DNA of 64,000 bases from Streptomyces lacrimifluminis. Its GTDB lineage: Bacteria > Actinomycetota > Actinomycetes > Streptomycetales > Streptomycetaceae. Where the stretch lies: NCBI RefSeq assembly GCF_014646095.1, contig NZ_BMMU01000002.1:248001-312000 (forward strand), written 5' to 3'. Under the pieces are notes generated by a model that saw nothing but the letters and a program-made list of their open reading frames with translations, ran no database searches and was not told the origin of the DNA. Below are positions 7,935 through 15,891 of the stretch, in pieces. The position numbers and the translations under genes were made by a program. Position 1 is the stretch's first letter, and every line of letters starts with the position of its first letter.

Positions 7935-8804
7935 CTATCCCGCGGAGCGTTCCGCGTGCGCCGCCCAGTCCAGGATCTGAACAGCCGCCCCCGCGGCCTC
8001 CAGCCCCCGGCAATCGGCATGGTGACGGCGGGCGATCGCGTCGAGGTCGAGATGGGGACCGAACGCCGGGTGTGCGGCGAGTCGGCGGGCATAGGCCCAC
8101 AGGGCCGGATGATCGGCGAGGCGGTGCACAGCGGTGGCGTCCAGGTGCCAGCGGTGCACGGTGTCGAGGCGGACGAGACTGACCCACAACTCCACGTCCG
8201 CAGCGGTCGGTTGCTCACCCAGCAGATACGGGTCCGCGGCGAGACGCGCGTTCAGGGACCCCAGGGTGCGCAGCAGCGAGACAAGCGCGTCAGCACGGTC
8301 GCCGTCCTCGCCGACGGCATCCCCCGCTCGCTGGGCCGCCGCGTCGATGCCCTGGGCGCACAGCCGCTCGACGGCCTCGATCTCCGCCTCCAGGCCGCAC
8401 GGGTACAGCACGGGGCTGCCGCCGCCGAAGTGCCGGGCCAGGTCGCGCAGGATGTCCGGGGTGTGCGTGCTGACGATCCGCCCCGACCAGTCGTCGCTGA
8501 GCACCGGGACCGTGGCCGCGCCGGAGTAGCGGTGCGCGCTCGCCTCGTACAGCGGGCGCAGTGCGGAGTGTTCGCCGCCGGGGGCGTCGGGCACGTCGGG
8601 CAGTTCGGTGACGGGACAGGCCGCGCCGAGGCCGAGGAGGCTGTGGGTGACGGCGATCCGGAGACAGTCCGGGTCGGCCGGGGACAGGTGGAGGCGGTAG
8701 CGGCGCGGCACGGCGTAGTGGCCGCTGCGCGCGTCCCGGCCGAGCCGGCCGCGGAAGGCCGGGGCGGGGCGGGCGGAGGCAGCGGCCAGTGGTGTGACGG
8801 TCAT
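7935..8804 (-). CDS. Glutathionyl-hydroquinone reductase-like (GST superfamily) protein lacking the active-site Cys
   Basis: The 289-residue protein has the layout of the Xi/omega-class family: an N-terminal thioredoxin-like part (RYRLHLS, later VPVLSDDWSGRIVSTHTPDI) and an all-helical C-terminal half (YLLGEQPTAADVELWVSLVR). Where family members have the catalytic CPWAHR motif directly after the first strand, this protein reads ADPDCLRIAV, so the Cys-Pro pair is absent. Classical glutathionyl reductase chemistry is therefore doubtful. ATG 8804 has a GGGGAGACTC site. It sits 89 bp after a TSRRHIDL-type leader peptide, which suggests sulfur- or cysteine-linked control, and upstream of the decayed monooxygenases. 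Function unknown. Confidence 0.75.
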   Translation of the reverse strand: MTVTPLAAASARPAPAFRGRLGRDARSGHYAVPRRYRLHLSPADPDCLRIAVTHSLLGLGAACPVTELPDVPDAPGGEHSALRPLYEASAHRYSGAATVPVLSDDWSGRIVSTHTPDILRDLARHFGGGSPVLYPCGLEAEIEAVERLCAQGIDAAAQRAGDAVGEDGDRADALVSLLRTLGSLNARLAADPYLLGEQPTAADVELWVSLVRLDTVHRWHLDATAVHRLADHPALWAYARRLAAHPAFGPHLDLDAIARRHHADCRGLEAAGAAVQILDWAAHAERSAG

Positions 8805-8892
8805 GAGTCTCCCCAGGTGTGGTGCGCAGACGTACGCGCGGCGGAAGGCGTAGTCGGGGGCCGCCGCTGTGGCGCGGGGTGGGCGGCCGGGC

Positions 8893-9012
8893 TCAGCGCA
8901 GGGGGCTGATGGAGCTGCAGACGCGCTGCAGGTCGATGTGCCGGCGGGAGGTCAGCAGCGGGGTCGGCCGGGGTGTGCGAACCACCCGACTGGCGTTCGA
9001 CTCCACGCGCAT
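8893..9012 (-). CDS. 39-codon putative leader peptide (TSRRHIDL...C type)
   Basis: The ORF starts at ATG 9012 with an AAAAGGTAGGG site and ends at TGA 8895-8893. Its C-terminal half reads LLTSRRHIDLQRVCSSI. This matches the short actinobacterial leader peptides with a TSRRHxDLxRV core ending in one or more Cys codons that precede sulfate, sulfonate and cysteine genes. By analogy, translation through the Cys codon could report cysteine supply and control the gene 89 bp downstream. The recognition rests on the motif and position; attenuation itself is inferred. Confidence 0.75.
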   Translation of the reverse strand: MRVESNASRVVRTPRPTPLLTSRRHIDLQRVCSSISPLR

Positions 9013-9306
9013 CGCGTTTCCCTACCTTTTCACTAGGATTCCCATGTGGAGTGTCGATCCGGTCGCGGCCCACGTCAAGGGCGTCTCGTACGGCGGACCG
9101 CGCCGGCCCCGCCGACCTTCGGTGCCCCCGCCGCCGAGGGTTCCCCACGACGCTGGGCGTCGAGTCGTTCCGTGACGGCGGCGGCCCCCGGCCGCCGGCA
9201 CCGAAGGCTCTCCAGGGGCGGGGCGCCACCGCTCTCGAAGCGGTACGGCTGCGGCGGGCGCCGGGCAGCCGCCCACCCCTGCTGTTCGCCGACACCCCTA
9301 GTACTG
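9013..9306. other. Intergenic region upstream of the leader peptide
   Basis: About 290 bp without a supported gene. The leader-peptide promoter must lie at its left end on the minus strand, where a short A/T-richer stretch (AATCCTAGTGAAAAGG, read leftwards) stands just before the leader. The ORFs in the rest are shadow frames of GC-rich DNA. Confidence 0.5.
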
Positions 9307-9373
9307 GCTCAGTTGGTCGGAGCAGCTGACTCTTGATCAGCGGGTCCGGGGTGCGAAGTCCCTGGCGGCGCAC
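9307..9373 (+). pseudogene. Degenerate tRNA-Lys (CUU) remnant
   Basis: GCTCAGTTGGT, then GAGCAGCTGACTCTT, ATCAGCGGGTCCGGGGT and GTCCCTGGCGGCGCAC follow a streptomycete tRNA-Lys(CTT) from the D arm to the 3' end. There are extra bases in the D and T loops (GGTCGGAGC, GTGCGAAGTC) and the 5' acceptor strand is missing (CTAGTACT). It cannot fold as a proper tRNA. A perfect terminator follows. Remnants of tRNA 3' halves are typical attachment-site scars of integrated elements. Confidence 0.7.
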
Positions 9374-9377
9374 GGTA

Positions 9378-9409
9378 CGAAGGCCCTTCACGGATGTGGA
9401 GGGCCTTCG
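9378..9409 (+). terminator. Terminator following the tRNA-Lys remnant
   Basis: CGAAGGCCCT (9378-9387) pairs with AGGGCCTTCG (9400-9409), and three further pairs extend the stem to 13 bp with a CGGATG hexaloop. It is well conserved although the tRNA is not. Confidence 0.75.
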
Positions 9410-9436
9410 GCGTTGTCGCGGGTAGGCGTAGGGTGT

Positions 9437-9928
9437 TCAGGTGGCCGCGGCGGCCAGGTCGTCCCGTTCGATGGCGCGCGAGCGGTTGAACAGACGGCCG
9501 TCACGGCTCACCAGGCTGTCGCGGACCAGACAGCTGGGTTCCAGGACGTTCGTGCCGTCGGCACGTGTGACGCTCACCATCGCGTAGTAGGTCGTACGGA
9601 TCACACCGTCCGGCGCGACCTCGGCCCGCAGCATGTCGAACCAGTGGCGCGGACGGCCCCCCAGGAACCGGGTCGAGGCCGCCTCCGAGGCGCGGGCGAT
9701 GATCTCGCGACCACGCACCGCGTCCCGGCCCGCCGGTACGAACAGCGCGTCCTCGGTGAACGTGGCGGCGAAACCCGCGAAGTCGTCTCCGTCGAGTAGC
9801 TGCATCTGATGGGCATAGAACATCTGGAGTTCCACGTACAGTTCGGCGCCCGCGGGAACCGGCGGCGTACGATCCCGGCCGGCGCGCGGCGGGTCGGGGT
9901 GCGTCTGGGTCTGTGTCGGCTGGGTCAT
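9437..9928 (-). CDS. NTF2/SnoaL-like protein 1 of the polyketide cluster
   Basis: The 163-residue product has the cone-shaped NTF2-like fold signature: an N-terminal helix (ELYVELQMFYAHQMQLLDGDDF), then FAATFTEDALFVPAG and a C-terminal sheet (YYAMVSVTRADG). Such SnoaL-like proteins act as cyclases, hydroxylases or accessory factors in aromatic polyketide pathways. A second paralogue is encoded at 13293-13748; both share the pattern ELY(V/L)(E/D)(L/I)Q-FYA-HMQ. Start ATG 9928 (CGGGAGAC site). It is divergent from a TetR gene that may control it. No specific reaction can be assigned. Confidence 0.8.
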   Translation of the reverse strand: MTQPTQTQTHPDPPRAGRDRTPPVPAGAELYVELQMFYAHQMQLLDGDDFAGFAATFTEDALFVPAGRDAVRGREIIARASEAASTRFLGGRPRHWFDMLRAEVAPDGVIRTTYYAMVSVTRADGTNVLEPSCLVRDSLVSRDGRLFNRSRAIERDDLAAAAT

Positions 9929-9994
9929 GTCTCCCGATTCTGGCCGCGCGGGCTGGAGGACGGGTAGAGGGCTCCTCCAGGCGTACCGACGGGG

Positions 9995-10010
9995 CGGGAA
10001 CGGTGTCCCG
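9995..10010. promoter_or_regulatory. Candidate TetR operator (CGGGA-N6-TCCCG)
   Basis: An inverted repeat CGGGAACGGTGTCCCG lies between the divergent NTF2-like and TetR genes, 53 bp before the TetR start. TetR repressors usually bind such palindromes in their own divergent promoter. The assignment is by position only. Confidence 0.35.
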
Positions 10011-10062
10011 AACTCGCCCCCCTACGATGGTCTCGGGACGAGCGGCTGAAGGAGGAGCGGAC

Positions 10063-10725
10063 ATGGCTGTGGACGAGGCCACACCGAGGCCGGGGCAGCG
10101 TACCGGGCGGCGGCCCGGTGCGACGCAGAGCGCGGACGTGATCCTCGACGTGGCGCTGCAGCAGTTCGCCGAACACGGCTTCGGCGGCGTGTCCATCAGG
10201 TCCGTGGCCAAGACCGCGAAGGTGGACCCCGCGCTCGTACGCCACTTTTTCGCCACCAAGGAGGGCCTGTTCGCCGCGGCGATCCGGGACGCGCTGCCAC
10301 CGGACCGGCTGGCGCCTGTCATGGAAGGCGACGTCGCGGGGATCGGCGAGCGGCTGGTGCGGACGTTCCTGGAGATATGGGAGACCCAGCCCACCCGCGA
10401 CAAGCTCTTCAGCATCCTGCGCTCGGCCGTCACCCACGAAGGCGCGGCGACCATGGTCCGCGGCTTCGTCGAAGGTGAGCTGCTGCCGCCGGTGATGGAG
10501 GCGGTGGGCCGGCCACGTGCCGACGTGCGGGCGGGGCTCGTCGGCGCGCAGCTCGTCGGACTCGCCCTCACCCGCTACGTGGTGGAGACCCAGCCGATGG
10601 CGTCCCTTCAGGTGGAGATGGTGGTCCAGGCCGTCGCCCCCACCGTGCAGCACTATCTGACGGGTGAGTTGCCCGACGCCGTGTCGGAGACGACGGGTCA
10701 GCCGCCCAGCCGTTCCTTGGCGTAG
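10063..10725 (+). CDS. TetR/AcrR-family transcriptional regulator
   Basis: A 220-residue repressor with an N-terminal helix-turn-helix (ILDVALQQFAEHGFGGVSIR, then SVAKTAKVDPALVRHFFATKEGLF) and a helical ligand-binding domain. ATG 10063 is preceded by a perfect AAGGAGGAGCGGAC site; an in-frame upstream start at 9913 has no such site. The last 28 nt overlap the 3' end of the convergent oxygenase gene. Divergent from NTF2-like protein 1 and near the membrane protein at 12095, it probably senses a pathway product or intermediate and controls export or tailoring. Confidence 0.9.
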   Translation: MAVDEATPRPGQRTGRRPGATQSADVILDVALQQFAEHGFGGVSIRSVAKTAKVDPALVRHFFATKEGLFAAAIRDALPPDRLAPVMEGDVAGIGERLVRTFLEIWETQPTRDKLFSILRSAVTHEGAATMVRGFVEGELLPPVMEAVGRPRADVRAGLVGAQLVGLALTRYVVETQPMASLQVEMVVQAVAPTVQHYLTGELPDAVSETTGQPPSRSLA

Positions 10726-11891
10726 CCGAGGCCCGCGGGGGCGAAGCTCAGGGCCACGTGGGTGGACGCCGTGCGGACGTCCCGCCACAGGCGTTGCAGC
10801 GGGTGGGCGGCGGCCTGGCCACGGGTGCCGCCCGCCCGGAACAGATCCTCGACGGCATCGGTCAGCAGCTCCACGGCGAACGCGCTGTCCCGGCTGCCGC
10901 GGAAGACGGTCTCGGGATCGATGCGGCCCTGGTCGGCGCTGTCCGCGACGCTCAGCAGGAGGAGTTCGGCCGCGTCCGTGCGGGCCGCGGCGCGGGCGTA
11001 AGCGAGGCGGGCGTCGGTGTCGCCGCCGGGGCGACGGGGCCGGTCATCCCCGGAGAGCATGGTCTCCACGGCGGCGAGGGCGCCGCGCACCGCGCCGAGG
11101 ATCGGGGCGGCGAACGTCAGGCCGTTGACCGCGCGCAACGGCACCGCGTGGCAGGGCTCGTCGGACGACGCGCCCCGTCCCTCGATCATGTCGTCCCGCA
11201 GGAACGTGCGGCGCTCGGGCACGAACACCTCGTCCAGCAACAGCGAGTGGCTGCCCGTCGCGTGCATGCCGACCGTGGACCAGGTCTCCTGGATGCGGTA
11301 CGTCCCGCGCGGCACCGCGAAGAAACGGATCTCCCGGCCGCCCTCCGCCGGGGACGGGCCGACCACGAGGGCCCAGTCGGAGAACTCGATGCCGCTGGTG
11401 TAGGGCCAGGTGCCGGACACCTGCCAGCCGCCGTCGACAGGCCGCGCGGTGCCCGAGGGGGCCAGCGCGCTCACCACCCGGGTGTCCGGGCCCTTCGCCC
11501 AGACCTCGGCCTGGCCCTCCGGGTCCAGGTAGGCCGCGAAGCGCGCGGTGTACGCCCACAGCGAGCCGACCCACGCGGCCGACGGGCACCCCGCGCCGAC
11601 CTCGGCCACGGCCCGTGTCAGCTCGCCGAATCCGACGGCCGTACCGCCCCAGCGCCGGGGCACGAACCGCGCGGCGAAGCCCGCTTCCACCAGGGCGTCG
11701 GCCACCTCCGGGGCCAGCCGCTGGTCGGCGTCGGCGCCGGCCGCGAAACGGCCCGCCAGCTCGCGCAGGGAGCGGGCGGCCGTGAGGAGGGGCGAGTCGG
11801 CCGCGGACGCCGGGAGCGCGGGGTCCGGCGGTGAGGGGGTCGGCGGACTCGTGAGCACCTGCGTCGGCGGCAGTCCGTTCGGGATGGCCAT
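10698..11891 (-). CDS. Acyl-CoA dehydrogenase-fold flavin-dependent oxygenase (ActVA-5/HsaA-like)
   Basis: The 397-residue protein has the acyl-CoA dehydrogenase fold: a helical N-terminal domain (VEAGFAARFVPRRWGG), a central beta domain (GGWQVSGTWPYTSGIEFSDW) and a C-terminal helical domain. The catalytic Glu context of true dehydrogenases is absent. It matches group D two-component monooxygenases that use reduced flavin to hydroxylate aromatic or quinone-forming intermediates, such as ActVA-ORF5. ATG 11891 has an AAAGGAG site; an upstream in-frame start at 11936 is less likely. The flavin reductase at 16871-17461 is the obvious partner. Its likely role is ring oxidation of the aromatic polyketide. 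Confidence 0.82.
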   Translation of the reverse strand: MAIPNGLPPTQVLTSPPTPSPPDPALPASAADSPLLTAARSLRELAGRFAAGADADQRLAPEVADALVEAGFAARFVPRRWGGTAVGFGELTRAVAEVGAGCPSAAWVGSLWAYTARFAAYLDPEGQAEVWAKGPDTRVVSALAPSGTARPVDGGWQVSGTWPYTSGIEFSDWALVVGPSPAEGGREIRFFAVPRGTYRIQETWSTVGMHATGSHSLLLDEVFVPERRTFLRDDMIEGRGASSDEPCHAVPLRAVNGLTFAAPILGAVRGALAAVETMLSGDDRPRRPGGDTDARLAYARAAARTDAAELLLLSVADSADQGRIDPETVFRGSRDSAFAVELLTDAVEDLFRAGGTRGQAAAHPLQRLWRDVRTASTHVALSFAPAGLGYAKERLGG

Positions 11892-12094
11892 GGAGATCTC
11901 CTTTCCTCGCCCTCGGCGCACCGCCGGGGCGAGCACGGCCTTCAGCCTCGCCGGGGGCGGTCGAAGCGCGGTCGACGGAGGGTCGGCGCGGGGACGTGCG
12001 GCCTTGCCATCGGCTCCGGGATGCGGGATGCTCCCATTAAGTCCTCACATGAGGAAATACTGGCCACTCACGCCGGGATCGACCGGGAGGATCC
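11892..12094. promoter_or_regulatory. Divergent promoter region with palindrome TCCTCACATGAGGA
   Basis: The 203 bp between the oxygenase and the membrane protein contain a perfect 14-bp palindrome (12042-12055) in a locally A/T-richer stretch 40 bp before the membrane-protein start. It is a good candidate operator for the TetR regulator or another repressor. Confidence 0.45.
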
Positions 12095-13237
12095 ATGTCC
12101 GAGCAAAGCCGCGCCCCGGCCCAGCCGAAGCCCGCGGAGCCGGAGTCGCCGGGGCGGGAGTCAGCGCCCGCCCGCCAGAACGAAGCCGCACCGCAGTCGA
12201 ACAGGGCCGCGCCGCAGGGCGTCACCGAGGAACCGACGGGCGAAGAGCCGAGCCGTGGCCTACGGGCTCTGCCGCCACGGCAGTTGACGGCCGTCGCAGT
12301 GTCCGCCCTGCTCCTCCTCCAGGCCCTGATGCTGACCCTTTTCGCCTGGCCGAACGCCCGCATGGGCCCGCGTGACGTGCCCATCGCCATCGCCGGACCG
12401 CCGGCCGCAGTGGCCCCCCTCACCCAGCAGCTCGACCGGCAGGCGCCGGGCGCGTTCGAGGTGCACCGGGTCACCGACGAGGCCGCGGCCCGCGACCGCA
12501 TCGAGGAGCGCAAGGACTACGGCGCGCTGGTCGTCGGCGGCCAACAGCCACGACTGCTGGTCGCCTCCGCGGCGAGCGTCCCCGTGGCCCAGTTGCTCCA
12601 GCAGATGGCGACCGGCATGAACGAAGGCCGCCAGGTGCCGGTCACCGACGTCGTCCCGGCCCCCGAGGGCGACCCTCGCGGCACCGGTCTCACCATGGGC
12701 ATGCTGCCGCTGATCCTCACCTCGATGGGCGCCGGCATCATCCTCAGCTTCGTGGTCGGCTCCACCCGCTGGCGACTGCTCGGCGCGACGGCCTTCGCGA
12801 TCCTCGGCGGTCTGGCATCCGCCGCCCTGCTGCAGGGCTGGATCGAGGCGATCGACGGGCCCTACCTCACCAACGCGGCCGTCCTCATGGGCCTGATGGC
12901 GGCGATCTCGCTCACCGTCATCGGACTGTCCGTCTTCGGCGTGGTCGGCACGGCACTCGGGGTGGTGCTGATGTTCCTGGTCGGCAACCCGTTCTCCGGC
13001 ATCTCGGCCGGCCCCGAGATGCTGCCCGAACCGTGGGGCGCGCTCGGTCAGTTGCTCCCGGCGGGCGCGTCCGGCCAACTCCTGCGCTCTGTGGCGTTCT
13101 TCGACGGCAACGCGGCGATCGGCAAACTGCTCATCGTCCTCGCCTGGATTGCCCTCGGCCTGACGCTCAGTCTCCTCGGAGCCTGGTTGAAACGCACCCG
13201 GGCGAGTCGGGCTCCCTCGGCCGTACGGCCCGCGTGA
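12095..13237 (+). CDS. DUF3533/ABC-2-permease-like membrane protein, probable exporter
   Basis: The 380-residue product has a Pro/Ala/Glu-rich cytoplasmic N-terminus (about 70 residues), one transmembrane helix (VAVSALLLLQALMLTLFAW), a soluble extracytoplasmic domain (about residues 95-200) and then five to six helices (LPLILTSMGAGIILSFVVG onward). This one-plus-six layout is that of the DUF3533/YhgE/ABC-2 permease group that exports hydrophobic compounds. ATG 12095 follows GGGAGGATCC-like sequence. It is the only transporter in the polyketide cluster, divergent from the oxygenase, and therefore a candidate self-resistance pump. No ATPase partner is present in the cluster. Confidence 0.78.
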   Translation: MSEQSRAPAQPKPAEPESPGRESAPARQNEAAPQSNRAAPQGVTEEPTGEEPSRGLRALPPRQLTAVAVSALLLLQALMLTLFAWPNARMGPRDVPIAIAGPPAAVAPLTQQLDRQAPGAFEVHRVTDEAAARDRIEERKDYGALVVGGQQPRLLVASAASVPVAQLLQQMATGMNEGRQVPVTDVVPAPEGDPRGTGLTMGMLPLILTSMGAGIILSFVVGSTRWRLLGATAFAILGGLASAALLQGWIEAIDGPYLTNAAVLMGLMAAISLTVIGLSVFGVVGTALGVVLMFLVGNPFSGISAGPEMLPEPWGALGQLLPAGASGQLLRSVAFFDGNAAIGKLLIVLAWIALGLTLSLLGAWLKRTRASRAPSAVRPA

Positions 13238-13252
13238 CGGCGGGGCGGTGGT

Positions 13253-13293
13253 ACGGCAGGCGGGCCGCTGACGCCCGGCGGCCCGCCTGCCGT
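13253..13293. terminator. Bidirectional terminator between convergent genes
   Basis: A perfect 16-bp inverted repeat (13253-13268 and 13278-13293) with a 9-nt loop lies between the membrane-protein stop and the convergent NTF2-like stop, overlapping the latter's stop codon. It should end transcripts from both sides. Confidence 0.8.
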
Positions 13294-13748
13294 CACCCGG
13301 CGGCCCGCCCGGGGGCACCGTCCGCGCGCACGCGGCGCATCTTGATCCGCCACCGGCCCTCGCTCTCGTCGTACACCAGCGTGTCCTCCCAGATGACGCT
13401 GCGCTGGACGGCGGGGACGCCACCGGGGGGCGTGGCCACGACGAGGGCGTTGGACCGGGTGTGCACGGTGTTCTCGCGCGCCGGGTCCTGACGCACCGTC
13501 AACATGCTCATGAAGTGGCGACGTCGGATCCCCGCGTCCCGAGCGCCCGCCGTGGCGGTGCTCAGCTGTTCCATGATGGTCGCCCGTCCCGCCAGGGGCG
13601 CGGGCAGCGCGTCGGTGTCGAACAGAGCGTCCTCCGTGTATCCGAGGGCGCAGACCGCGTAGTCGCCGTCGTCCACGGCCTGCATGTGTTCGGCGTAGAA
13701 CTGCTGGATGTCGAGGTACAGCTCGGTTTGTACGGATGGAGTGGTCAT
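13293..13748 (-). CDS. NTF2/SnoaL-like protein 2 of the polyketide cluster
   Basis: A 151-residue NTF2-like protein paralogous to that at 9437-9928. It begins with TELYLDIQQFYAEHMQAVDDGDYAV and has the matching FTEDALF-type block (GYTEDALFDTD), HFMSMLTV and a C-terminal strand VYDESEGRWRIKMRRVR. ATG 13748. Its promoter region carries two GAGAACGC copies (13752-13759, 13797-13804), the second within the inverted repeat GCGTTC-CTGGA-GAACGC (13788-13804). Role probably accessory in cyclisation or oxidation; no catalytic residues can be assigned. Confidence 0.78.
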   Translation of the reverse strand: MTTPSVQTELYLDIQQFYAEHMQAVDDGDYAVCALGYTEDALFDTDALPAPLAGRATIMEQLSTATAGARDAGIRRRHFMSMLTVRQDPARENTVHTRSNALVVATPPGGVPAVQRSVIWEDTLVYDESEGRWRIKMRRVRADGAPGRAAG

Positions 13749-13787
13749 GCCGAGAACGCTAGGAAGGGTGGGTCGAGACCGCCTTGA

Positions 13788-13804
13788 GCGTTCCTGGAGA
13801 ACGC
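13788..13804. promoter_or_regulatory. Inverted repeat GCGTTC-N5-GAACGC upstream of NTF2-like protein 2
   Basis: A 6-bp inverted repeat with 5-bp spacer, 40 bp upstream of the start codon on the minus strand. A half-site (GAGAACGC) is repeated at 13752-13759. Candidate operator only. Confidence 0.3.
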
Positions 13805-13962
13805 CTGGGCGGTATTTCCGGGCCGGAGCACCAACAGGGCTGGAGCGGCCCTCCAGCCGGGCGGCACAGAATCTGGTACATGAACATCACTGAATGCGGG
13901 GTGAAAGAGATCGGAATCATGGTCGGCGACTCGCACCGGAAAACGACCCGCACCGCACACGA

Positions 13963-13993
13963 CACCGGAGCCGACTGTGCGGCGGCTCCGGTG
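13963..13993 (-). terminator. Terminator of the SARP gene
   Basis: CACCGGAGCCG (13963-13973) and CGGCTCCGGTG (13983-13993) form a perfect 11-bp stem with a 9-nt loop, just past the SARP stop codon. Its position fits a rho-independent terminator for the leftward SARP transcript. Confidence 0.7.
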
Positions 13994-13998
13994 CGTGT

Positions 13999-14826
13999 TC
14001 AACCCGCGCTGAGACTCAGGTCGAGGGTCAGCGGTGAGGCCGCCGAGACCGGCGTCTCCAGGGCGGAGTCGCCGGTGAGGACCGCCTGATGGAAGCGGTG
14101 CATTCGAGGCGAGGGCTCCAGGCCCAGTTCCCCGCTGAGGACGTGCCGCAGCCGGTGGAACGCCTCCAGGGCCTGGGCCGGGCGGCCGGAGCGGTACAGC
14201 GCCAGCATGAGCTGGGCGTGCAGGTTCTCGTGTGTCGGACGCTGAGCGGTCAACGCGCTGAGTTCCCGCACCAGTTCATGGTGCCGGCCGAGCCTGAGGT
14301 CCGCCTCGATGCGCTGTTCCAGGATGTGCAGCCGGTACTCCGCGAGCCCCACGACATGGGCCTGCAACAGTGGTCCGACCTGCACGTCGGCCAGGGCGGG
14401 TCCGCGCCACACCGCGAGGGCGTCGGCGAGCAAGGCCGCCCCCTTGCGGTCGTCGCCCGCGGCGAGCGCGGTGCGCGCCCGCTCCACCAAACGTTCGAAC
14501 GTGTGCAGATCGAGTGCGCCGTCACAGACGACAAGTCTGTATCCCCGGTCACCGGTCTGCAGGATCTTCTTCGCTTCGGCGAGCCTGCCCACCTCGGGGA
14601 TCTGTGAGAAGGCCCGCCGCAGATGGAGCACGTACGTCTGCAGCGTGGATCGAGCACTGAACGGTGGCCGGTTCTCCCACAGCTCTTCGATACAGGCGTC
14701 CACGGACACCGACTGGTTTGCGTCGACCAACAGCAGGGCCAGCAGCTGTCGCTGTTTCGGCGCGCTGGGCACGAACGATTTTCCGCCATTCGCCATCACG
14801 AGCGGACCGAGCACTGAGAAATGCAT
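13999..14826 (-). CDS. SARP-family pathway-specific activator
   Basis: The 275-residue protein begins MHFSVLGPLVM. It has the winged-helix DNA-binding domain of OmpR type (APKQRQLLALLLVDANQSVS ... LQTYVLHLRRAF, residues 10-95) and a bacterial transcriptional activation domain (about residues 100-250, YRLHILEQRIEADLRLGRH and LALYRSGRPAQALEAF). This is the size and layout of ActII-ORF4/RedD-type activators that switch on antibiotic clusters. ATG 14826 with a GGAGGAGTA site is preferred over a longer in-frame ORF from 14958. It is the likely activator of the polyketide genes; binding heptamers were not resolved by eye. Confidence 0.93.
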   Translation of the reverse strand: MHFSVLGPLVMANGGKSFVPSAPKQRQLLALLLVDANQSVSVDACIEELWENRPPFSARSTLQTYVLHLRRAFSQIPEVGRLAEAKKILQTGDRGYRLVVCDGALDLHTFERLVERARTALAAGDDRKGAALLADALAVWRGPALADVQVGPLLQAHVVGLAEYRLHILEQRIEADLRLGRHHELVRELSALTAQRPTHENLHAQLMLALYRSGRPAQALEAFHRLRHVLSGELGLEPSPRMHRFHQAVLTGDSALETPVSAASPLTLDLSLSAG

Positions 14827-15400
14827 TACTCCTCCGGACGGGCAGAATTCATCTGAAGACGGTGTACGACGAATACTTCCATAAACATTTACATAAGGAA
14901 TCCCCGCTTCCGTCATGGTCAACCAGGACTGGGCCCCAAACCTGCCCGGACCACTCAACGCTAACGATTCGATACAGTTAACTGCAAGTTGTCACGCGTT
15001 AAATCTGGAAATCAATAACAGAAAAGAAGATTCCGCTTCCATGGACCGCTTTTGGCAACGTATTCGGGCATCACGGAATGGCCATCCGGGCCAGACGGAC
15101 GGCAAATTCGACGGCGCTCTCGGCGGAGCGGATGCGGAACGAGGGCGTACGGCAGGTTTATCGTCGACGGACGGAGGACAGAGCCGGCGGCACTGCCGGG
15201 CCCGGCGCGCGCTCCCGCCATCCGGGCGGCGCGCGTCTCATATGTGTTGGTTGCGCGGACCCCGGCGACGGTTTACCGTCCCCAGGAGAAATCTTCGTCT
15301 GCAGAAATCCGGCCAGCCATCAGCAAGGGCTGTACGGCCATCCTGATCCGTATCTCCCGATGCGCCCCGTTTGTCTCAGGCGCCCCACCCGGATTGGACC
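14827..15400. promoter_or_regulatory. A/T-rich SARP promoter region and gene-free stretch
   Basis: About 570 bp without a convincing gene. The first 220 bp are strikingly less GC-rich than the surroundings (stretches such as CCATAAACATTTACATAAGG and GAAATCAATAACAGAAAAG), as expected for the regulated promoter of a pathway activator transcribed leftwards. The remainder (15060-15400) is ordinary GC-rich DNA in which no gene is supported. Confidence 0.5.
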
Positions 15401-15841
15401 ATGGAGGATTCCGCGGCGCTCGTCGCGTTCTGCGCGGTCATCGGCCCCCTCGGGGTACTCACCGTCGCCGCGGCCCGTCGGCCCGAGCCGGCCGGGCTGC
15501 CCGAATGGGTCCTGGCGAGGGCGGGACTTGGGCCCTCTACACGGCTGTGCGCTGACCCTCGCCGACGCGGTACGACTGCAACTCCTGGGCAGCGTATGGC
15601 TGTCGCAGACCATTCCGGCCGTAGCGCTGTCCCTGTTCACGGACTGGTTCCACCCGCGGGCGCTGCTCGTCGGCCGGGCGGCCGGACTGGTGGCGGGCAG
15701 ACGCGCCCGCAGGTGTACGCGGGCCTGCCCGCCCTGGCGGTGAATCTGCTGGCCGCGGCGCTGTCCCCGCTCGTACTCGACCCGGCCCGAGTGCCGCGCG
15801 GCCTCGACAGCACCGCGCGCATTCGCCTCCAACCCGGTTGA
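15401..15841 (+). pseudogene. Collapsed sodium:solute symporter (SSS family) gene
   Basis: Three pieces of one membrane protein are found in three frames. The N-terminal helix and loop lie from ATG 15401 (ALVAFCAVIGPLGVLTVAAA ... LPEWVLA). A late transmembrane segment follows near 15553 (LADAVRLQLLGSVWLSQTIP, then ALSLFTDWFHPRALLVGRAA). The C-terminal segment lies near 15715 (VYAGLPALAVNLLAAALSPL). Full-length symporters of this type are about 500 residues; here the middle ten helices are deleted and two frameshifts separate the rest. It is a relic without function, sitting between the SARP and the sigma factor. Confidence 0.65.
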
Positions 15842-15891
15842 CCTGACCATTCCCGGCGGCCCCGGGAACCGTCGCGATCCCAGAGGACCAC

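Noticed and set aside
13784..14089. 101-codon plus-strand ORF between NTF2-like protein 2 and the SARP gene
   Set aside because: It overlaps the SARP 3' end and its terminator, has no ribosome binding site and no family resemblance.
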